Shown piece after piece: positions 1 through 8,856 of a stretch of DNA of 64,000 nucleotides. Where the stretch lies: the NCBI RefSeq assembly GCF_900100535.1, contig NZ_FNDG01000022.1:1-64000 (forward strand). Reading direction: 5' to 3'. Source of the DNA: Phytopseudomonas flavescens. Its GTDB lineage: Bacteria > Pseudomonadota > Gammaproteobacteria > Pseudomonadales > Pseudomonadaceae. The first letter of the stretch is position 1. Each line of letters begins with the position of its first letter. Under the pieces are notes generated by a model. That model ran no database searches. It had not been told where the DNA came from and saw nothing but the letters and a program-made list of their open reading frames with translations. The translations under genes and the position numbers were made by a program.

Positions 1-654
1 GGTCAGGGTCACGGTACTGCCCACCGGCGCATCGGTGGTACCGGTGAGGGTTGGAGTGGTGTCGTTACTGACGGCCGGCGCCTCGACGGTGATGGCCGGA
101 GGCGTGGTATCGATGGCCCCGGAGACGGTGGCCGAGCCGGTGTTGCCAGCGGGATCGGTGACCTGGGCGTCGACGGTGTACGGGCCTTCAGCCAAGGCTT
201 GGGAAACGTCTGCGGTGAAGGTGCCACCCGCCAGAACCGGCGTGGTCACGGTGATGACGGTGGCGCCTTGGGTGACCGTCAGGGTCACGGTGCTGCCCAC
301 TGGCGCATCGGTGGTGCCGGTAATGGTCGGTGTCGTGTCGTTACTGACGGCCGGTGCATCGACGGTGATGGCCGGGGCATTGGTGTCGATGGTACCGCTG
401 TCGGTGGCTGTGCCTGTATTGCCGGCCGGGTCATTGACTTGGGCCTCGACGGTATAAGGCCCCTCAACCAATGCCTGAGGTACATCGGCGGCGTAGGTAC
501 CCCCTGCCGATACCGACGTGGTCACGGTAATCACCGTGTTGCCCTGACTAATGGTCAGCGTGACGGTGCTGCCCGCTGGCGCATCGGTGGTGCCCGATAC
601 GGACGGTGTGGTGTCACTGGTGACCGCAGGTGCATTGATGGTGATGACTGGCGC
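1..654 (-). repeat. 276-bp tandem coding repeats (Ig-like modules of the adhesin)
   Basis: Two full modules (654-379 and 378-103) and a partial third (102-1) lie in one frame with a period of exactly 276 bp, or 92 codons. Each module carries APAVSNDTTP, GTTDAPVGSTVTLT and DPAGNTGTAT-type segments. Copies differ mostly by single substitutions. The array continues past the left edge, so the copy number is unknown. Confidence 0.9.
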
Positions 655-1497
655 CGTGGTGTCCACCGTGTAAGGCCGCTGCGCGCTGGCGGTGCCGGTA
701 TTGCCAGTCGCATCGACGCTGCTGATCGTGGCGGTGATGCTGCTGGAATCACGCAGATCGCCGCTGCCGACGGAAACGCTGAAACCGAGGGTGCCGTTGC
801 CTAAGTCAACGACGGAGCCTGTGTAAAGGTTGCCGCCCAGGTTCAGGGTGATCGAATCGCCCACTTTTGCTTCGCCGCCCACGGTACCGGTGATGGTCAC
901 CGTGGCTGCGCTGAGCTCTGCAGCGTTGAGCAGGTCATTACCACTGATCGGATCGATGCTGATACTGACGGCCGGTACCGTGTCGCTCGAATCGTCTGTC
1001 ACTGCAGCCGTACGCGCGAATACCGCGGGGTCTTCATCCCGGGTAAGCGTGGTGTTCGCGGTGCCCGGCCCAGAGGTTTCAAAACCGATGGTAGGATCGG
1101 CGCGCTGAGCGGTTTCAGCCAGCATGACGGCGCTGTGACTGCCCCCAGCTCCTCCATCACCGCCGCCCGAATCTGGGCCTGCCGCGGTGGGATCTAGATC
1201 GGTGGTGGGGTCGAATCCGGCGGCGAGCGCTTGCTCGAGGTCGCTACCTGCTTCCTGGCCTGGCCTATCGGGGGCGACCGGCGTATCGGAGTTAACCGCT
1301 TGCCAGGTGCTGCTCGCGTCCACCTTGACGACTTCACCACCCGACAGCTCCAGGGTTGCTGAGCCACCTGCCGCCGTGGTGACCTGTTCGCCTGCGAAGA
1401 CGCGGTCGCCCTCGAAGACCTGGCGTCTGAAGCCATCAACCGATATGACGAATACCTGGCCAATCAACGATTTTACGACAGCGGCGAAATTACTCAT
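1..1497 (-). CDS. lapA: LapA-type giant repetitive adhesin, N-terminal part (runs off the window)
   Basis: Biofilm adhesin presumed to be secreted by the neighbouring type I system and held in the outer membrane. The first 499 residues are visible. The start (ATG at 1497) follows an AGGGAG box 8 bases upstream. Residues 1-100 (MSNFAAVVKSLIGQ...) resemble the LapA retention module that blocks full export. Residues 104-107 read TAAG, the di-alanine site that the LapG protease cuts in known LapA proteins, followed by a Gly-rich linker (PDSGGGDGGAGG). A divergent Ig-like segment follows, then 92-residue Ig-like repeats from residue 282. The C-terminal part, where RTX repeats and the secretion signal would be expected, lies outside. 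The divergent lapEBC genes support the call. LapD and LapG are not in this window. Confidence 0.9.
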   Translation of the reverse strand, partial: MSNFAAVVKSLIGQVFVISVDGFRRQVFEGDRVFAGEQVTTAAGGSATLELSGGEVVKVDASSTWQAVNSDTPVAPDRPGQEAGSDLEQALAAGFDPTTDLDPTAAGPDSGGGDGGAGGSHSAVMLAETAQRADPTIGFETSGPGTANTTLTRDEDPAVFARTAAVTDDSSDTVPAVSISIDPISGNDLLNAAELSAATVTITGTVGGEAKVGDSITLNLGGNLYTGSVVDLGNGTLGFSVSVGSGDLRDSSSITATISSVDATGNTGTASAQRPYTVDTTAPVITINAPAVTSDTTPSVSGTTDAPAGSTVTLTISQGNTVITVTTSVSAGGTYAADVPQALVEGPYTVEAQVNDPAGNTGTATDSGTIDTNAPAITVDAPAVSNDTTPTITGTTDAPVGSTVTLTVTQGATVITVTTPVLAGGTFTADVSQALAEGPYTVDAQVTDPAGNTGSATVSGAIDTTPPAITVEAPAVSNDTTPTLTGTTDAPVGSTVTLT

Positions 1498-1589
1498 GAA
1501 AACAGCTCCCTGTGCGCCCGCGCGCGCGGTAATCCTGTGAAATGCGTCTATACCGGTTATAGCGGATAATGCGAAAAACGGATCGTCAT

Positions 1590-1633
1590 ATAGTTGGCGA
1601 AAATATAAGGCGGAATCTTTCTCGCCAAACTAT
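1590..1633. promoter_or_regulatory. Inverted repeat in the lapA-lapE divergent promoter region
   Basis: ATAGTTGGCGA at 1590-1600 and TCGCCAAACTAT at 1622-1633 form an 11-bp inverted repeat with one extra base in the right arm. It lies in the 314-bp gap between the divergent adhesin and lapE starts. It could be an operator for a regulator such as FleQ, which controls lap genes in other pseudomonads, but the arms do not obviously match a FleQ box. No clear -35/-10 pair was found in the rest of the gap. Confidence 0.4.
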
Positions 1634-1811
1634 TGACCCTTCGGGTCGGATCATAAACAATCGTATACCGTGATGTCACTTTGATATTTTAGGCTTTTGG
1701 GCGTGCCTCTCATCACTGTAGGCCAAGCCGCACTGATAGGCTGTCGGCTGGTTATGCAACGACTGGATATACACTGACGAAAGGTCGGTTTTTATAGGGA
1801 ATTCACAGATC

Positions 1812-3158
1812 ATGCGTTTCATTGCCATTCTTCCTCTTGCCCTAGCGGCGTCCGTCCCTGTTCAGGCTCAAACCCTTACCGAGGCCATGCAGAATGCGCT
1901 CGATGTGCATCCTGAAATACAGTCCGGCATTCATGCCCGGCTGGCCGTCGAGGAGGAAATGAAGGCTGCTAAGGCCGGTTACCTGCCGCGTGTCGAACTG
2001 CAGGCCGGATATGGCCGTGAAGGCACTGACAACGTCAGCACGCGGACGACCAATGACCGCGGTTACCGAACGCTCAACCGTTCCGAGTCCAGCCTGACCG
2101 TGCAGCAGATGTTGTTCGACGGCTTTGCCACTCGAGGTGAAGTGTCTCGCCAGCGGGCGACCGTCAATGCCCGAGCCTACGCATTGCTGGCCAATTCCGA
2201 GCGCACTGCGCTGGAAGTCGCCCAAGTCTATCTTGAGGTGCTTCAACGCCAGGATTTGTTGCGTCTGGCAGAAGAAAACCTGCGCAGTCATGAGCGAATC
2301 TACGACCAGATTTCGCTGCGCAGCGAGCGTGGGGTAGGGCGAATGGCCGACCTGGATCAGGCGGAAGCCCGTCTCGCACAGGCACGCAACAATCTGCTCA
2401 CCGAGCAGACCAATCTGGCCGATGCTCAGATCAGTTACCTGAGTGTCGTGGGACGGGAAGCCAACGACTTGAGCATGCCCGACAGCATGGGCGTGCATCT
2501 GCCTGAAAGCCTGACCGCTGCGCGCGACGAGCTGATGGCCAACAACCCCAATATCAGCTCCGCCGAAGCCGACGTGAGGGCTACCGAGGCCCAGTACCAG
2601 ACAGCCAGATCCGCGTACTACCCGCGTTTCGATGCGGAACTGTCGACTGGTGCCAACAACAACATCGATGGGGTCGACGGGCAGAGCAACGAATGGCAGG
2701 CAATGGTGCGCATGCGCTACAACCTGTACGCCGGGGGCAGCGACAGTGCCAACGTGCGTTCCAAGGCCTACCTGAGCAGTCAGGCGATGGATGTCCGCAA
2801 TAACGCCTTGCGGGTTCTCAACGAGGAAGTCGGGCTCGCCTGGAACGCTTTGCAAAATGCCCGTACGCAATTTCCGATCGCCCAGAAGTACGTCGATCAC
2901 AGCTCGCGCGTGCGCGATTCCTACCAGAAGCAGTTCGGCCTCGGCGAGCGCACCCTGCTCGATCTGCTGGACAGCGAAAACGAGTATTTCACCGCCGCCC
3001 GTCGCCTCGAGGAAGTGCGTTTCACCGAGTTGTTCACCCACTACCGTATCAAGGCAACCACCGGTACGTTGCTCAAGAGCCAGGGTATCGCGGCACCGGG
3101 CGCGTCGGTACCGCTGGATGTCATCAAGGCTAATGTGCAACTGCCCAAGTTGAACTAG
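1812..3158 (+). CDS. lapE: TolC-family outer-membrane channel of the adhesin type I secretion system (LapE-like)
   Basis: The 448-residue protein has a signal peptide (MRFIAILPLALAASVPVQA) followed by QTLTEAMQNALDVHPEI, the usual opening of TolC-type efflux and secretion channels. Two long coiled-coil regions follow (roughly residues 100-220 and 310-420). It should form the outer-membrane duct through which the adhesin leaves and in which its retention module is caught. It is first in a run with the ABC exporter and adaptor genes, 32 bp before the next start. The placement next to a LapA-type gene makes LapE the best name rather than a generic multidrug channel. Confidence 0.88.
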   Translation: MRFIAILPLALAASVPVQAQTLTEAMQNALDVHPEIQSGIHARLAVEEEMKAAKAGYLPRVELQAGYGREGTDNVSTRTTNDRGYRTLNRSESSLTVQQMLFDGFATRGEVSRQRATVNARAYALLANSERTALEVAQVYLEVLQRQDLLRLAEENLRSHERIYDQISLRSERGVGRMADLDQAEARLAQARNNLLTEQTNLADAQISYLSVVGREANDLSMPDSMGVHLPESLTAARDELMANNPNISSAEADVRATEAQYQTARSAYYPRFDAELSTGANNNIDGVDGQSNEWQAMVRMRYNLYAGGSDSANVRSKAYLSSQAMDVRNNALRVLNEEVGLAWNALQNARTQFPIAQKYVDHSSRVRDSYQKQFGLGERTLLDLLDSENEYFTAARRLEEVRFTELFTHYRIKATTGTLLKSQGIAAPGASVPLDVIKANVQLPKLN

Positions 3159-3190
3159 AGTCAGGTTTTTCAGGTAAGGGTAATTGTGCA

Positions 3191-5347
3191 GTGGCAGTCG
3201 AAACGGATCCATCCCAGCCGCGTAACGATCCTCGGGATCGCTACGACGATCCCTTGCTGGATAGCCTGCTGTCGCTGTGCAGTCTTCATCAGAAATCCGT
3301 CAGCAGGGCCATGCTCACCGCTGGTCTGCCACTCCCCAAACAACGCTTGAGTGCTGAACTGTTGCCCCGTGCCGCAGCGCGTGCAGGGCTGCAGGGGCGC
3401 TGGCTACGTCGCAGTCTGCAGAAAATCCCCGAACTGGCGCTGCCCGCCCTGCTGTTGTTGCGCGACGGGCGCAGTGCATTGCTGCTGGGATGGGAGGCTG
3501 ATGGGCAGGCGCGGATCATGCCCAGCGAGACGGAAGGCGGAGAGGTTAGAGTCAGTGTCGAGACCCTGTCGGGAGATTACAGCGGACGTGTGTTCTTCGC
3601 CCAGCCCCAGCACAAATTCGATTTTACCCGCGGCGAACTGATTCCCCGGGCCGGCTCCTGGTTCCGTGACACCCTCAAGCGCTCGCGGTGGCTATACATC
3701 GATGCGGTCGCCGCCAGCCTGCTGATCAACCTGATCGGCCTGGTCACTCCACTGTTCGTGATGAACGTCTACGACCGCGTCGTGCCCAACCAGGCCGAGG
3801 CGACCTTGTGGGTGCTGGCCATCGGTATCTGCGGTGTATTCTTCTTCGATCTGCTGCTCAAGACCCTGCGCGGGCTGTGCCTGGATCTGGCCGGCAAGAA
3901 AACCGACATGATCATCTCGGCCACCCTGTTCGAGCGCATCGTCGGCATGGCGATGAAACACCGCCCGGCGCGGGTGGGCAGCTTCGCGCAGAACATTCAC
4001 GAATTTCAGAACCTGCGCGATTTTCTCGCTTCGTTGACACTGGCCAGCGTCATCGACTTGCCGTTCACCATCCTGATTCTCGCCGTCATCGCTTACCTCG
4101 GCGGGCATCTGGTGTGGATTCCCGTTCTCGCGTTTCCATTGGTGGCGATGATCGGCTGGGCGCTGCAAAAGCCTCTGGCGCAGACCATGGAACGCAGTAT
4201 GGCGCTGGCCGCCGAGCGCCAGTCCGGGCTGATCGAAAGCCTCGCCGGCCTCGATGCGGTGAAGGTCAACAACGCCGAAAGCGAACGCCAGTATCTGTGG
4301 GAGCAGACCATCGGTACCCTTGGCCGGTTCGAGCTGAAGGCGCGCATGCTGTCGAGCCTGGCGATGAACTCGACGTTGCTGCTGCAGCAATTGGCGGGTG
4401 TGGTGATCATCGTGCTCGGCGTGTACCAGATCATTGCCGGCAACCTCAGTATGGGCGGTCTGATAGCCTGTTACATGCTCAGCTCGCGGGCCCTCGGACC
4501 GTTGGCGCAGGTTTCCGGTCTGCTGATCCGTTACCAGCAGGCCCGCGTGACCCTGGAGTCTGTCGATCACATGATGGAACTGCCTCAGGAACGACAGGCG
4601 GATGAACGGCCGCTCAAGCGCCAGACGCTGCAGGGTGGGATCGAATTCCGCCAGCTGGATTTCCACTATCCCGACCAGCAACAGGCGGCGCTGCAGAACA
4701 TCAACCTGATGGTTCGTCCTGGCGAAAAGGTCGGCATCATCGGGCGTAGCGGTTCGGGCAAGAGCTCCCTGGCCAGGCTGATCGTGGGGCTCTATCAGGC
4801 CGATGCCGGCAGTTTGCTGGTCGACGGCATCGACGTGCGTCAACTGGATGTCAGCGATGTGCGCTACAACATCGGCTACGTCCCGCAGGATATCCAGCTA
4901 TTCGCCGGCACCTTGCGCGACAACCTGGTTTCCGGGGCCCGTTACGTCGAAGACGAGCTGGTGCTACAGGCGTCCGAACTCGCCGGTGTCCACGAGTTCG
5001 CGAGGTTGCACCCGAACGGCTACGAGTTGCAGGTGGGCGAGCGCGGTCAGAACCTTTCCGGTGGCCAGCGCCAGAACGTCGCGCTGGCTCGTGCGCTGTT
5101 GCTCGATCCGCCGATCCTGCTCCTTGACGAGCCCACCAGTGCCATGGACAACACTGGCGAGGAGCGCCTCAAGCAACGTCTCGCCGCGATCAGCAAGAAC
5201 AAGACCTTGCTGCTGGTAACGCACCGCGCTTCGATGCTTTCCCTGGTCGAGCGCCTGGTCATCGTCGACCGTGGTCGCATCATTGCCGATGGCCCTAAAG
5301 AGAGCGTCATGGAGGCGTTGAAGAAGGGGCAGATCAGTGTCAGTTAG
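3191..5347 (+). CDS. lapB: Type I secretion ABC exporter ATPase/permease (LapB-like)
   Basis: Inner-membrane ABC exporter of 718 residues that should drive adhesin export. Residues 1-140 match the position of a C39-peptidase-like domain, which in RTX exporters is non-proteolytic and binds substrate. A transmembrane domain covers about 165-430. The nucleotide-binding domain has Walker A GRSGSGKSS (about 517), signature LSGGQRQ (about 622) and Walker B ILLLDEPTSAMD (about 642). The GTG start at 3191 follows a GTAAGGG box at 3174-3180. It overlaps the adaptor gene by 11 bp, which suggests translational coupling. Confidence 0.9.
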   Translation: MAVETDPSQPRNDPRDRYDDPLLDSLLSLCSLHQKSVSRAMLTAGLPLPKQRLSAELLPRAAARAGLQGRWLRRSLQKIPELALPALLLLRDGRSALLLGWEADGQARIMPSETEGGEVRVSVETLSGDYSGRVFFAQPQHKFDFTRGELIPRAGSWFRDTLKRSRWLYIDAVAASLLINLIGLVTPLFVMNVYDRVVPNQAEATLWVLAIGICGVFFFDLLLKTLRGLCLDLAGKKTDMIISATLFERIVGMAMKHRPARVGSFAQNIHEFQNLRDFLASLTLASVIDLPFTILILAVIAYLGGHLVWIPVLAFPLVAMIGWALQKPLAQTMERSMALAAERQSGLIESLAGLDAVKVNNAESERQYLWEQTIGTLGRFELKARMLSSLAMNSTLLLQQLAGVVIIVLGVYQIIAGNLSMGGLIACYMLSSRALGPLAQVSGLLIRYQQARVTLESVDHMMELPQERQADERPLKRQTLQGGIEFRQLDFHYPDQQQAALQNINLMVRPGEKVGIIGRSGSGKSSLARLIVGLYQADAGSLLVDGIDVRQLDVSDVRYNIGYVPQDIQLFAGTLRDNLVSGARYVEDELVLQASELAGVHEFARLHPNGYELQVGERGQNLSGGQRQNVALARALLLDPPILLLDEPTSAMDNTGEERLKQRLAAISKNKTLLLVTHRASMLSLVERLVIVDRGRIIADGPKESVMEALKKGQISVS

Positions 5348-6710
5348 GGACTCTCTACAGCGCTTCTTGCGCGGTGCTTCTTCGTATTTCGGCCCGCGTG
5401 ACGAGGTCGGCGACGAACCGCTGCCCGAGGTTCGCAAGGCTCTCATAGAAGACGCGCCGCGGGTCATGCGGCTGACCCTCTGGGGGGTGATCGCCTTCGT
5501 ATTGTTCTGCCTGTTGTGGGCCAACTTCGCCGAGGTCGACGAAGTCACCCGCGGCGACGGCAAGGCCATTCCGTCCTCGCGGGTGCAGAAGATCCAGAAC
5601 CTCGAGGGCGGTATCGTTTCCGAGCTGTTCGTTCATGAGGGGCAGTTGGTCGAGGCCGGGACGCCGCTGCTGCGTCTCGATGACACGCGTTTCGCCTCCA
5701 ACGTCGGAGAAACCGAGGCCGACCGCCTGTCGTTGGCGATGCGTGTCGAACGCCTCAGCGCCGAAGTGGAAGGACGCGAGCTGGCGATCCCCGCCGATAT
5801 CGCTGCCAAAGCTCCCGGCCTGGCGCAGAGCGAGCGGCAGTTGTTCATGAGTCGCCAACAACAGTTGCGCGACGAGGTGGCAGGTTTGCAGGAGCAGTTG
5901 ACCCAACGTCGCCAGGAAGTACGCGAATTCGTTTCCAAGCAGGGCCAGTTTCGCAATAGCCTGGAGCTGTTGCGCCAGGAAATTCGCATGTCCGAGCCAT
6001 TGGTCGCCGATGGTGCGGTATCGCCGGTGGAAGTGTTGCGGCTCAAGCGTGCGGAGGTGGAAAGCCGTGGGCAGTTGGAGGCTACCGGCCTGGCGATTCC
6101 CCGTGCGGAGGCGGCGATCAAGGAGGTGGAGCGCAAGATCGATGAAACCCGTGGGCGTTTCCGCAGCGAAGCGCTGACTCAGTTGAACGAAGTGCGTACC
6201 GACCTGAGCAAGATCGAATCCACCGGCAAGGCGCTCGAGGACAGGGTCAACCGCACGCTGGTCACGTCGCCCGTGCGCGGCATCGTCAAGCAACTGCTGG
6301 TCAATACCATCGGCGGCGTGATCCAGCCGGGCAGTGACATGGTCGAGATCGTACCGATCGACGACACCCTGCTGGTCGAAGCGCGCATCCGCCCACAGGA
6401 TATCGCTTTCCTGCATCCCGGCCAGGAAGCGGTGGTCAAGTTCACTGCCTATGACTACACCATTTACGGTGGCCTGAAGGCCAAGCTGGAGCAGATCGGT
6501 GCGGACACCGTGACCGACGAAGAAGGCAACAGCTTCTACCTGATCAAGCTGCGTACCGAAAAAAGCCACCTTGGCACTGAAGAACGTCCGCTGTTGATCA
6601 TCCCCGGGATGGTGACCTCGGTGGATATCATCACCGGCAAGAAAAGCGTACTCAGCTACCTGCTCAAACCAATAATCCGCGCTCGCGCCGAAGCCTTACG
6701 CGAGCGCTGA
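5337..6710 (+). CDS. lapC: HlyD-family membrane-fusion protein of the adhesin exporter (LapC-like)
   Basis: Periplasmic adaptor of 457 residues linking the ABC exporter to the outer-membrane channel. It has one N-terminal membrane helix (about 48-66, LWGVIAFVLFCLLWANF), a biotinyl-lipoyl-like half-motif (KIQNLEGGIVSELFVHEGQ), a long coiled coil (about 130-300) and the second half-motif (VTSPVRGIVKQLLVNTIGG). The GTG start lies inside the end of the exporter gene. The ending, GMVTSVDIITGKKSVLSYLLKPI, is the classic HlyD-family C-terminus. The next gene is convergent only 7 bp away. Confidence 0.92.
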   Translation: MSVRDSLQRFLRGASSYFGPRDEVGDEPLPEVRKALIEDAPRVMRLTLWGVIAFVLFCLLWANFAEVDEVTRGDGKAIPSSRVQKIQNLEGGIVSELFVHEGQLVEAGTPLLRLDDTRFASNVGETEADRLSLAMRVERLSAEVEGRELAIPADIAAKAPGLAQSERQLFMSRQQQLRDEVAGLQEQLTQRRQEVREFVSKQGQFRNSLELLRQEIRMSEPLVADGAVSPVEVLRLKRAEVESRGQLEATGLAIPRAEAAIKEVERKIDETRGRFRSEALTQLNEVRTDLSKIESTGKALEDRVNRTLVTSPVRGIVKQLLVNTIGGVIQPGSDMVEIVPIDDTLLVEARIRPQDIAFLHPGQEAVVKFTAYDYTIYGGLKAKLEQIGADTVTDEEGNSFYLIKLRTEKSHLGTEERPLLIIPGMVTSVDIITGKKSVLSYLLKPIIRARAEALRER

Positions 6711-6717
6711 CGGCCTG

Positions 6718-7821
6718 CTAGCCGAGGTCGGCCAGCGGGTGCCCGTCGTCGCGCATGGCGAAATGCGACTCGACCACCTGCGCCGGTACGTCGTTCACGT
6801 CTGGCCAGTGCCAGCGCGGTGCGTGGTCCTTGTCGATCAGTCTGGCTCGCACGCCTTCGGCGAATTCCGGGTACAGGCAACACTTCAGGCTCATGCCGTA
6901 TTCCATCTGAAATACCTGGGCCAGAGACAGGTGACGCCCTCGCTGGATCTGCTCCCACATCAGATGCCCCGTCAGCGGGCACCCGGCCAACATGGTTTTG
7001 GCGGCTTTTGCCAGCAGGGCATCGTCATCATGCTCCAGGGCTGCCAGTGCCTTCCAGCCAAGCGACAGGGTGGCTTGGTCGAGCAGGGTATCGATGCGCT
7101 CACGGCGCGGCAGCCACTGGGCTGCCGGCAGCTCGCCGCGTGCCTGTTGCTCCAGTGCCTTGAGCAGGCTGTGCAGCTGCAGGTGTGCCTGCCCACGCCA
7201 GTTCAGTTGAATCAACCCGTCGATCAACGCGTCCTGTTGGGTATCGAGCATGAAGCGGTCGGCCAGATTCAGGTCGAGGGCGTCGCGGGCGTTCATCGGG
7301 CTGGCGGTGAGGCCGAAGAACAGCCCGAACTTGCCGGGTAACCGGGACAGGAAATGGCTGGCACCTACGTCCGGGTACAGGCCAATGCTGATCTCGGGCA
7401 TGGCCAGGCGGCTGCTCGGCGTGACGATGCGAATGCCGGCACCCTGCAGCAGTCCCATGCCGCCACCCAGGACGTGGCCGTGGGCCCAGCAGATCAGAGG
7501 TTTGCGGTACGTGTGCAGGTAATGGTCGAGGCGGTACTCATGGGCGAAGAAACGCTTCGCCAGTTCCGGCGTTTCGCCAGGACTGGCCAGGCAGCGCCTG
7601 GCCAGTTGCACCACGTCTCCCCCGGCACAGAAGGCCTTGCCGCCGTTGCCGCGCAGCAGTACGCAGGCGATGCGTGGGTCATCGGCCCAGGTCTGCAGGC
7701 GATCCTGCAGGGCGTCGATCATTGGCAGCGACAAGGCGTTGAGGCTGTCGGGAGCATCCAGGCTGGCGATGCCTATCTGGTAGCCATGCAGGCTGGCGTG
7801 TTCTTCAAAGGTGACATTCAT
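6718..7821 (-). CDS. Enoyl-CoA hydratase/3-hydroxyisobutyryl-CoA hydrolase family protein
   Basis: The 367-residue protein belongs to the ECH_2 branch of the crotonase superfamily, which contains 3-hydroxyisobutyryl-CoA hydrolase of valine breakdown. It shows oxyanion-hole segments GNGGKAFCAGGDV and HGHVLGGGMGLL, then MPEISIGLYPDVGASHFL. Its length exceeds that of simple hydratases (about 260) because of the C-terminal extension typical of the hydrolases. It is 30 bp downstream of a second crotonase-family gene, so the pair is probably co-transcribed for branched-chain acyl-CoA catabolism. The exact substrate is an inference. Confidence 0.82.
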   Translation of the reverse strand: MNVTFEEHASLHGYQIGIASLDAPDSLNALSLPMIDALQDRLQTWADDPRIACVLLRGNGGKAFCAGGDVVQLARRCLASPGETPELAKRFFAHEYRLDHYLHTYRKPLICWAHGHVLGGGMGLLQGAGIRIVTPSSRLAMPEISIGLYPDVGASHFLSRLPGKFGLFFGLTASPMNARDALDLNLADRFMLDTQQDALIDGLIQLNWRGQAHLQLHSLLKALEQQARGELPAAQWLPRRERIDTLLDQATLSLGWKALAALEHDDDALLAKAAKTMLAGCPLTGHLMWEQIQRGRHLSLAQVFQMEYGMSLKCCLYPEFAEGVRARLIDKDHAPRWHWPDVNDVPAQVVESHFAMRDDGHPLADLG

Positions 7822-7851
7822 ATCCAGCTCCAGGGCCGTTGCAGGTAAACA

Positions 7852-8670
7852 TCAGGTGTTGCGCCACTGCGCCGGGCGTTTTTCCAGGAAGGCGTTGACC
7901 CCCTCGCGGGTATCGGAGGCATCGAACAGGTCGACGAAGCGCTCTCGCTCTGCGGGTAACCAGGCATTGGGTGCTCGTTCGCGGGCGCCCTGGATAAGTG
8001 GCTTGATGGCGCGTACTGCCACCGGGCTCTGGCTGGCTACCTTGGACGCCAGCAGCAGGGCATGGCCGCGAGCTTCACCTTCGTCCACCACCTGTTCGAC
8101 CAGGCCGATGCGCAGCGCGGTCTGTGCGTCGACCCGCTCGCCGCAGAGGATCATTCGCTTGGCCCAGCCTTCGCCCACCAGCCAGGGCAGGCTCTGGGTG
8201 CCACCGGCGCAGGGCAGCAGTCCAACGCTGGCTTCAGGCAGGGCCATAAGCGCCTGGCGTTCGGCGATGCGAACATCGCAGGCCAGGGCGCACTCCAGCC
8301 CGCCGCCCATGGCATATCCGTTGATGGCGGCAATCGATACACCGCGAAAGTCGCGCAGTCGTTCGAAGGCCTCGCCGAAACGGCTGGCCATTTCGCGAGC
8401 CCGTGCCTTGTCGCCATCGGCGAATAGTTTCAGGTCAGCACCGGCGGAAAAGAACGTGTTGCCCTGGCCAGTGATCACCAGCGCGTAGATATCGTCGTCA
8501 CGGTCCAGGTGTTCGATCAGCAGCCTGAGTCCGATCAGCGATTCGCGATCCCAGGTGTTGGCAGGCGGGTTGTTGATGGTCAGCAGGGCCGTGTGGCCAT
8601 GCTTTTCCACGGTGAGCTTGTGGGTCAGGTCGAATATGCCGGGTTTGTAGGGTTCGATTGCCGTACTCAT
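7852..8670 (-). CDS. Enoyl-CoA hydratase/isomerase family protein
   Basis: A 272-residue crotonase-fold protein. It shows the oxyanion-hole motif FFSAGADLKLF, the GYAMGGGLECALACD helix with the first catalytic-type Glu, and PEASVGLLPCAGGTQ with the second Glu. The Cys in LPCAGG replaces the usual Gly of PGAGGTQ, a mild oddity. I chose the ATG at 8670 because the protein from there has normal crotonase length; a longer open frame upstream has no family similarity. It is upstream of the hydrolase-like gene in the same direction, consistent with a fatty-acid or amino-acid degradation pair. Confidence 0.85.
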   Translation of the reverse strand: MSTAIEPYKPGIFDLTHKLTVEKHGHTALLTINNPPANTWDRESLIGLRLLIEHLDRDDDIYALVITGQGNTFFSAGADLKLFADGDKARAREMASRFGEAFERLRDFRGVSIAAINGYAMGGGLECALACDVRIAERQALMALPEASVGLLPCAGGTQSLPWLVGEGWAKRMILCGERVDAQTALRIGLVEQVVDEGEARGHALLLASKVASQSPVAVRAIKPLIQGARERAPNAWLPAERERFVDLFDASDTREGVNAFLEKRPAQWRNT

Positions 8671-8856
8671 GGGTCGTCCTCTGCAATGCCTGGTACTTAC
8701 TGTAGCCTCAAAGGCTGCCCGCCGTTTCGCTACCGGGCGTCTACCGCATGCATCGCGTTGGGATGCCGGATACGGCGCCGGCGAGTGCCGCCTGCCTTGA
8801 CTTGCTCCTTGCGCTTCTCTAGCGTGCCGTTTCCATTGGTTCACCGGGGAGCAGGC

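Noticed and set aside
1..654. Regular 276-bp repeats that might look like a CRISPR-type or satellite array
   Set aside because: They are in-frame coding repeats without spacers, encoding Ig-like modules of the adhesin.
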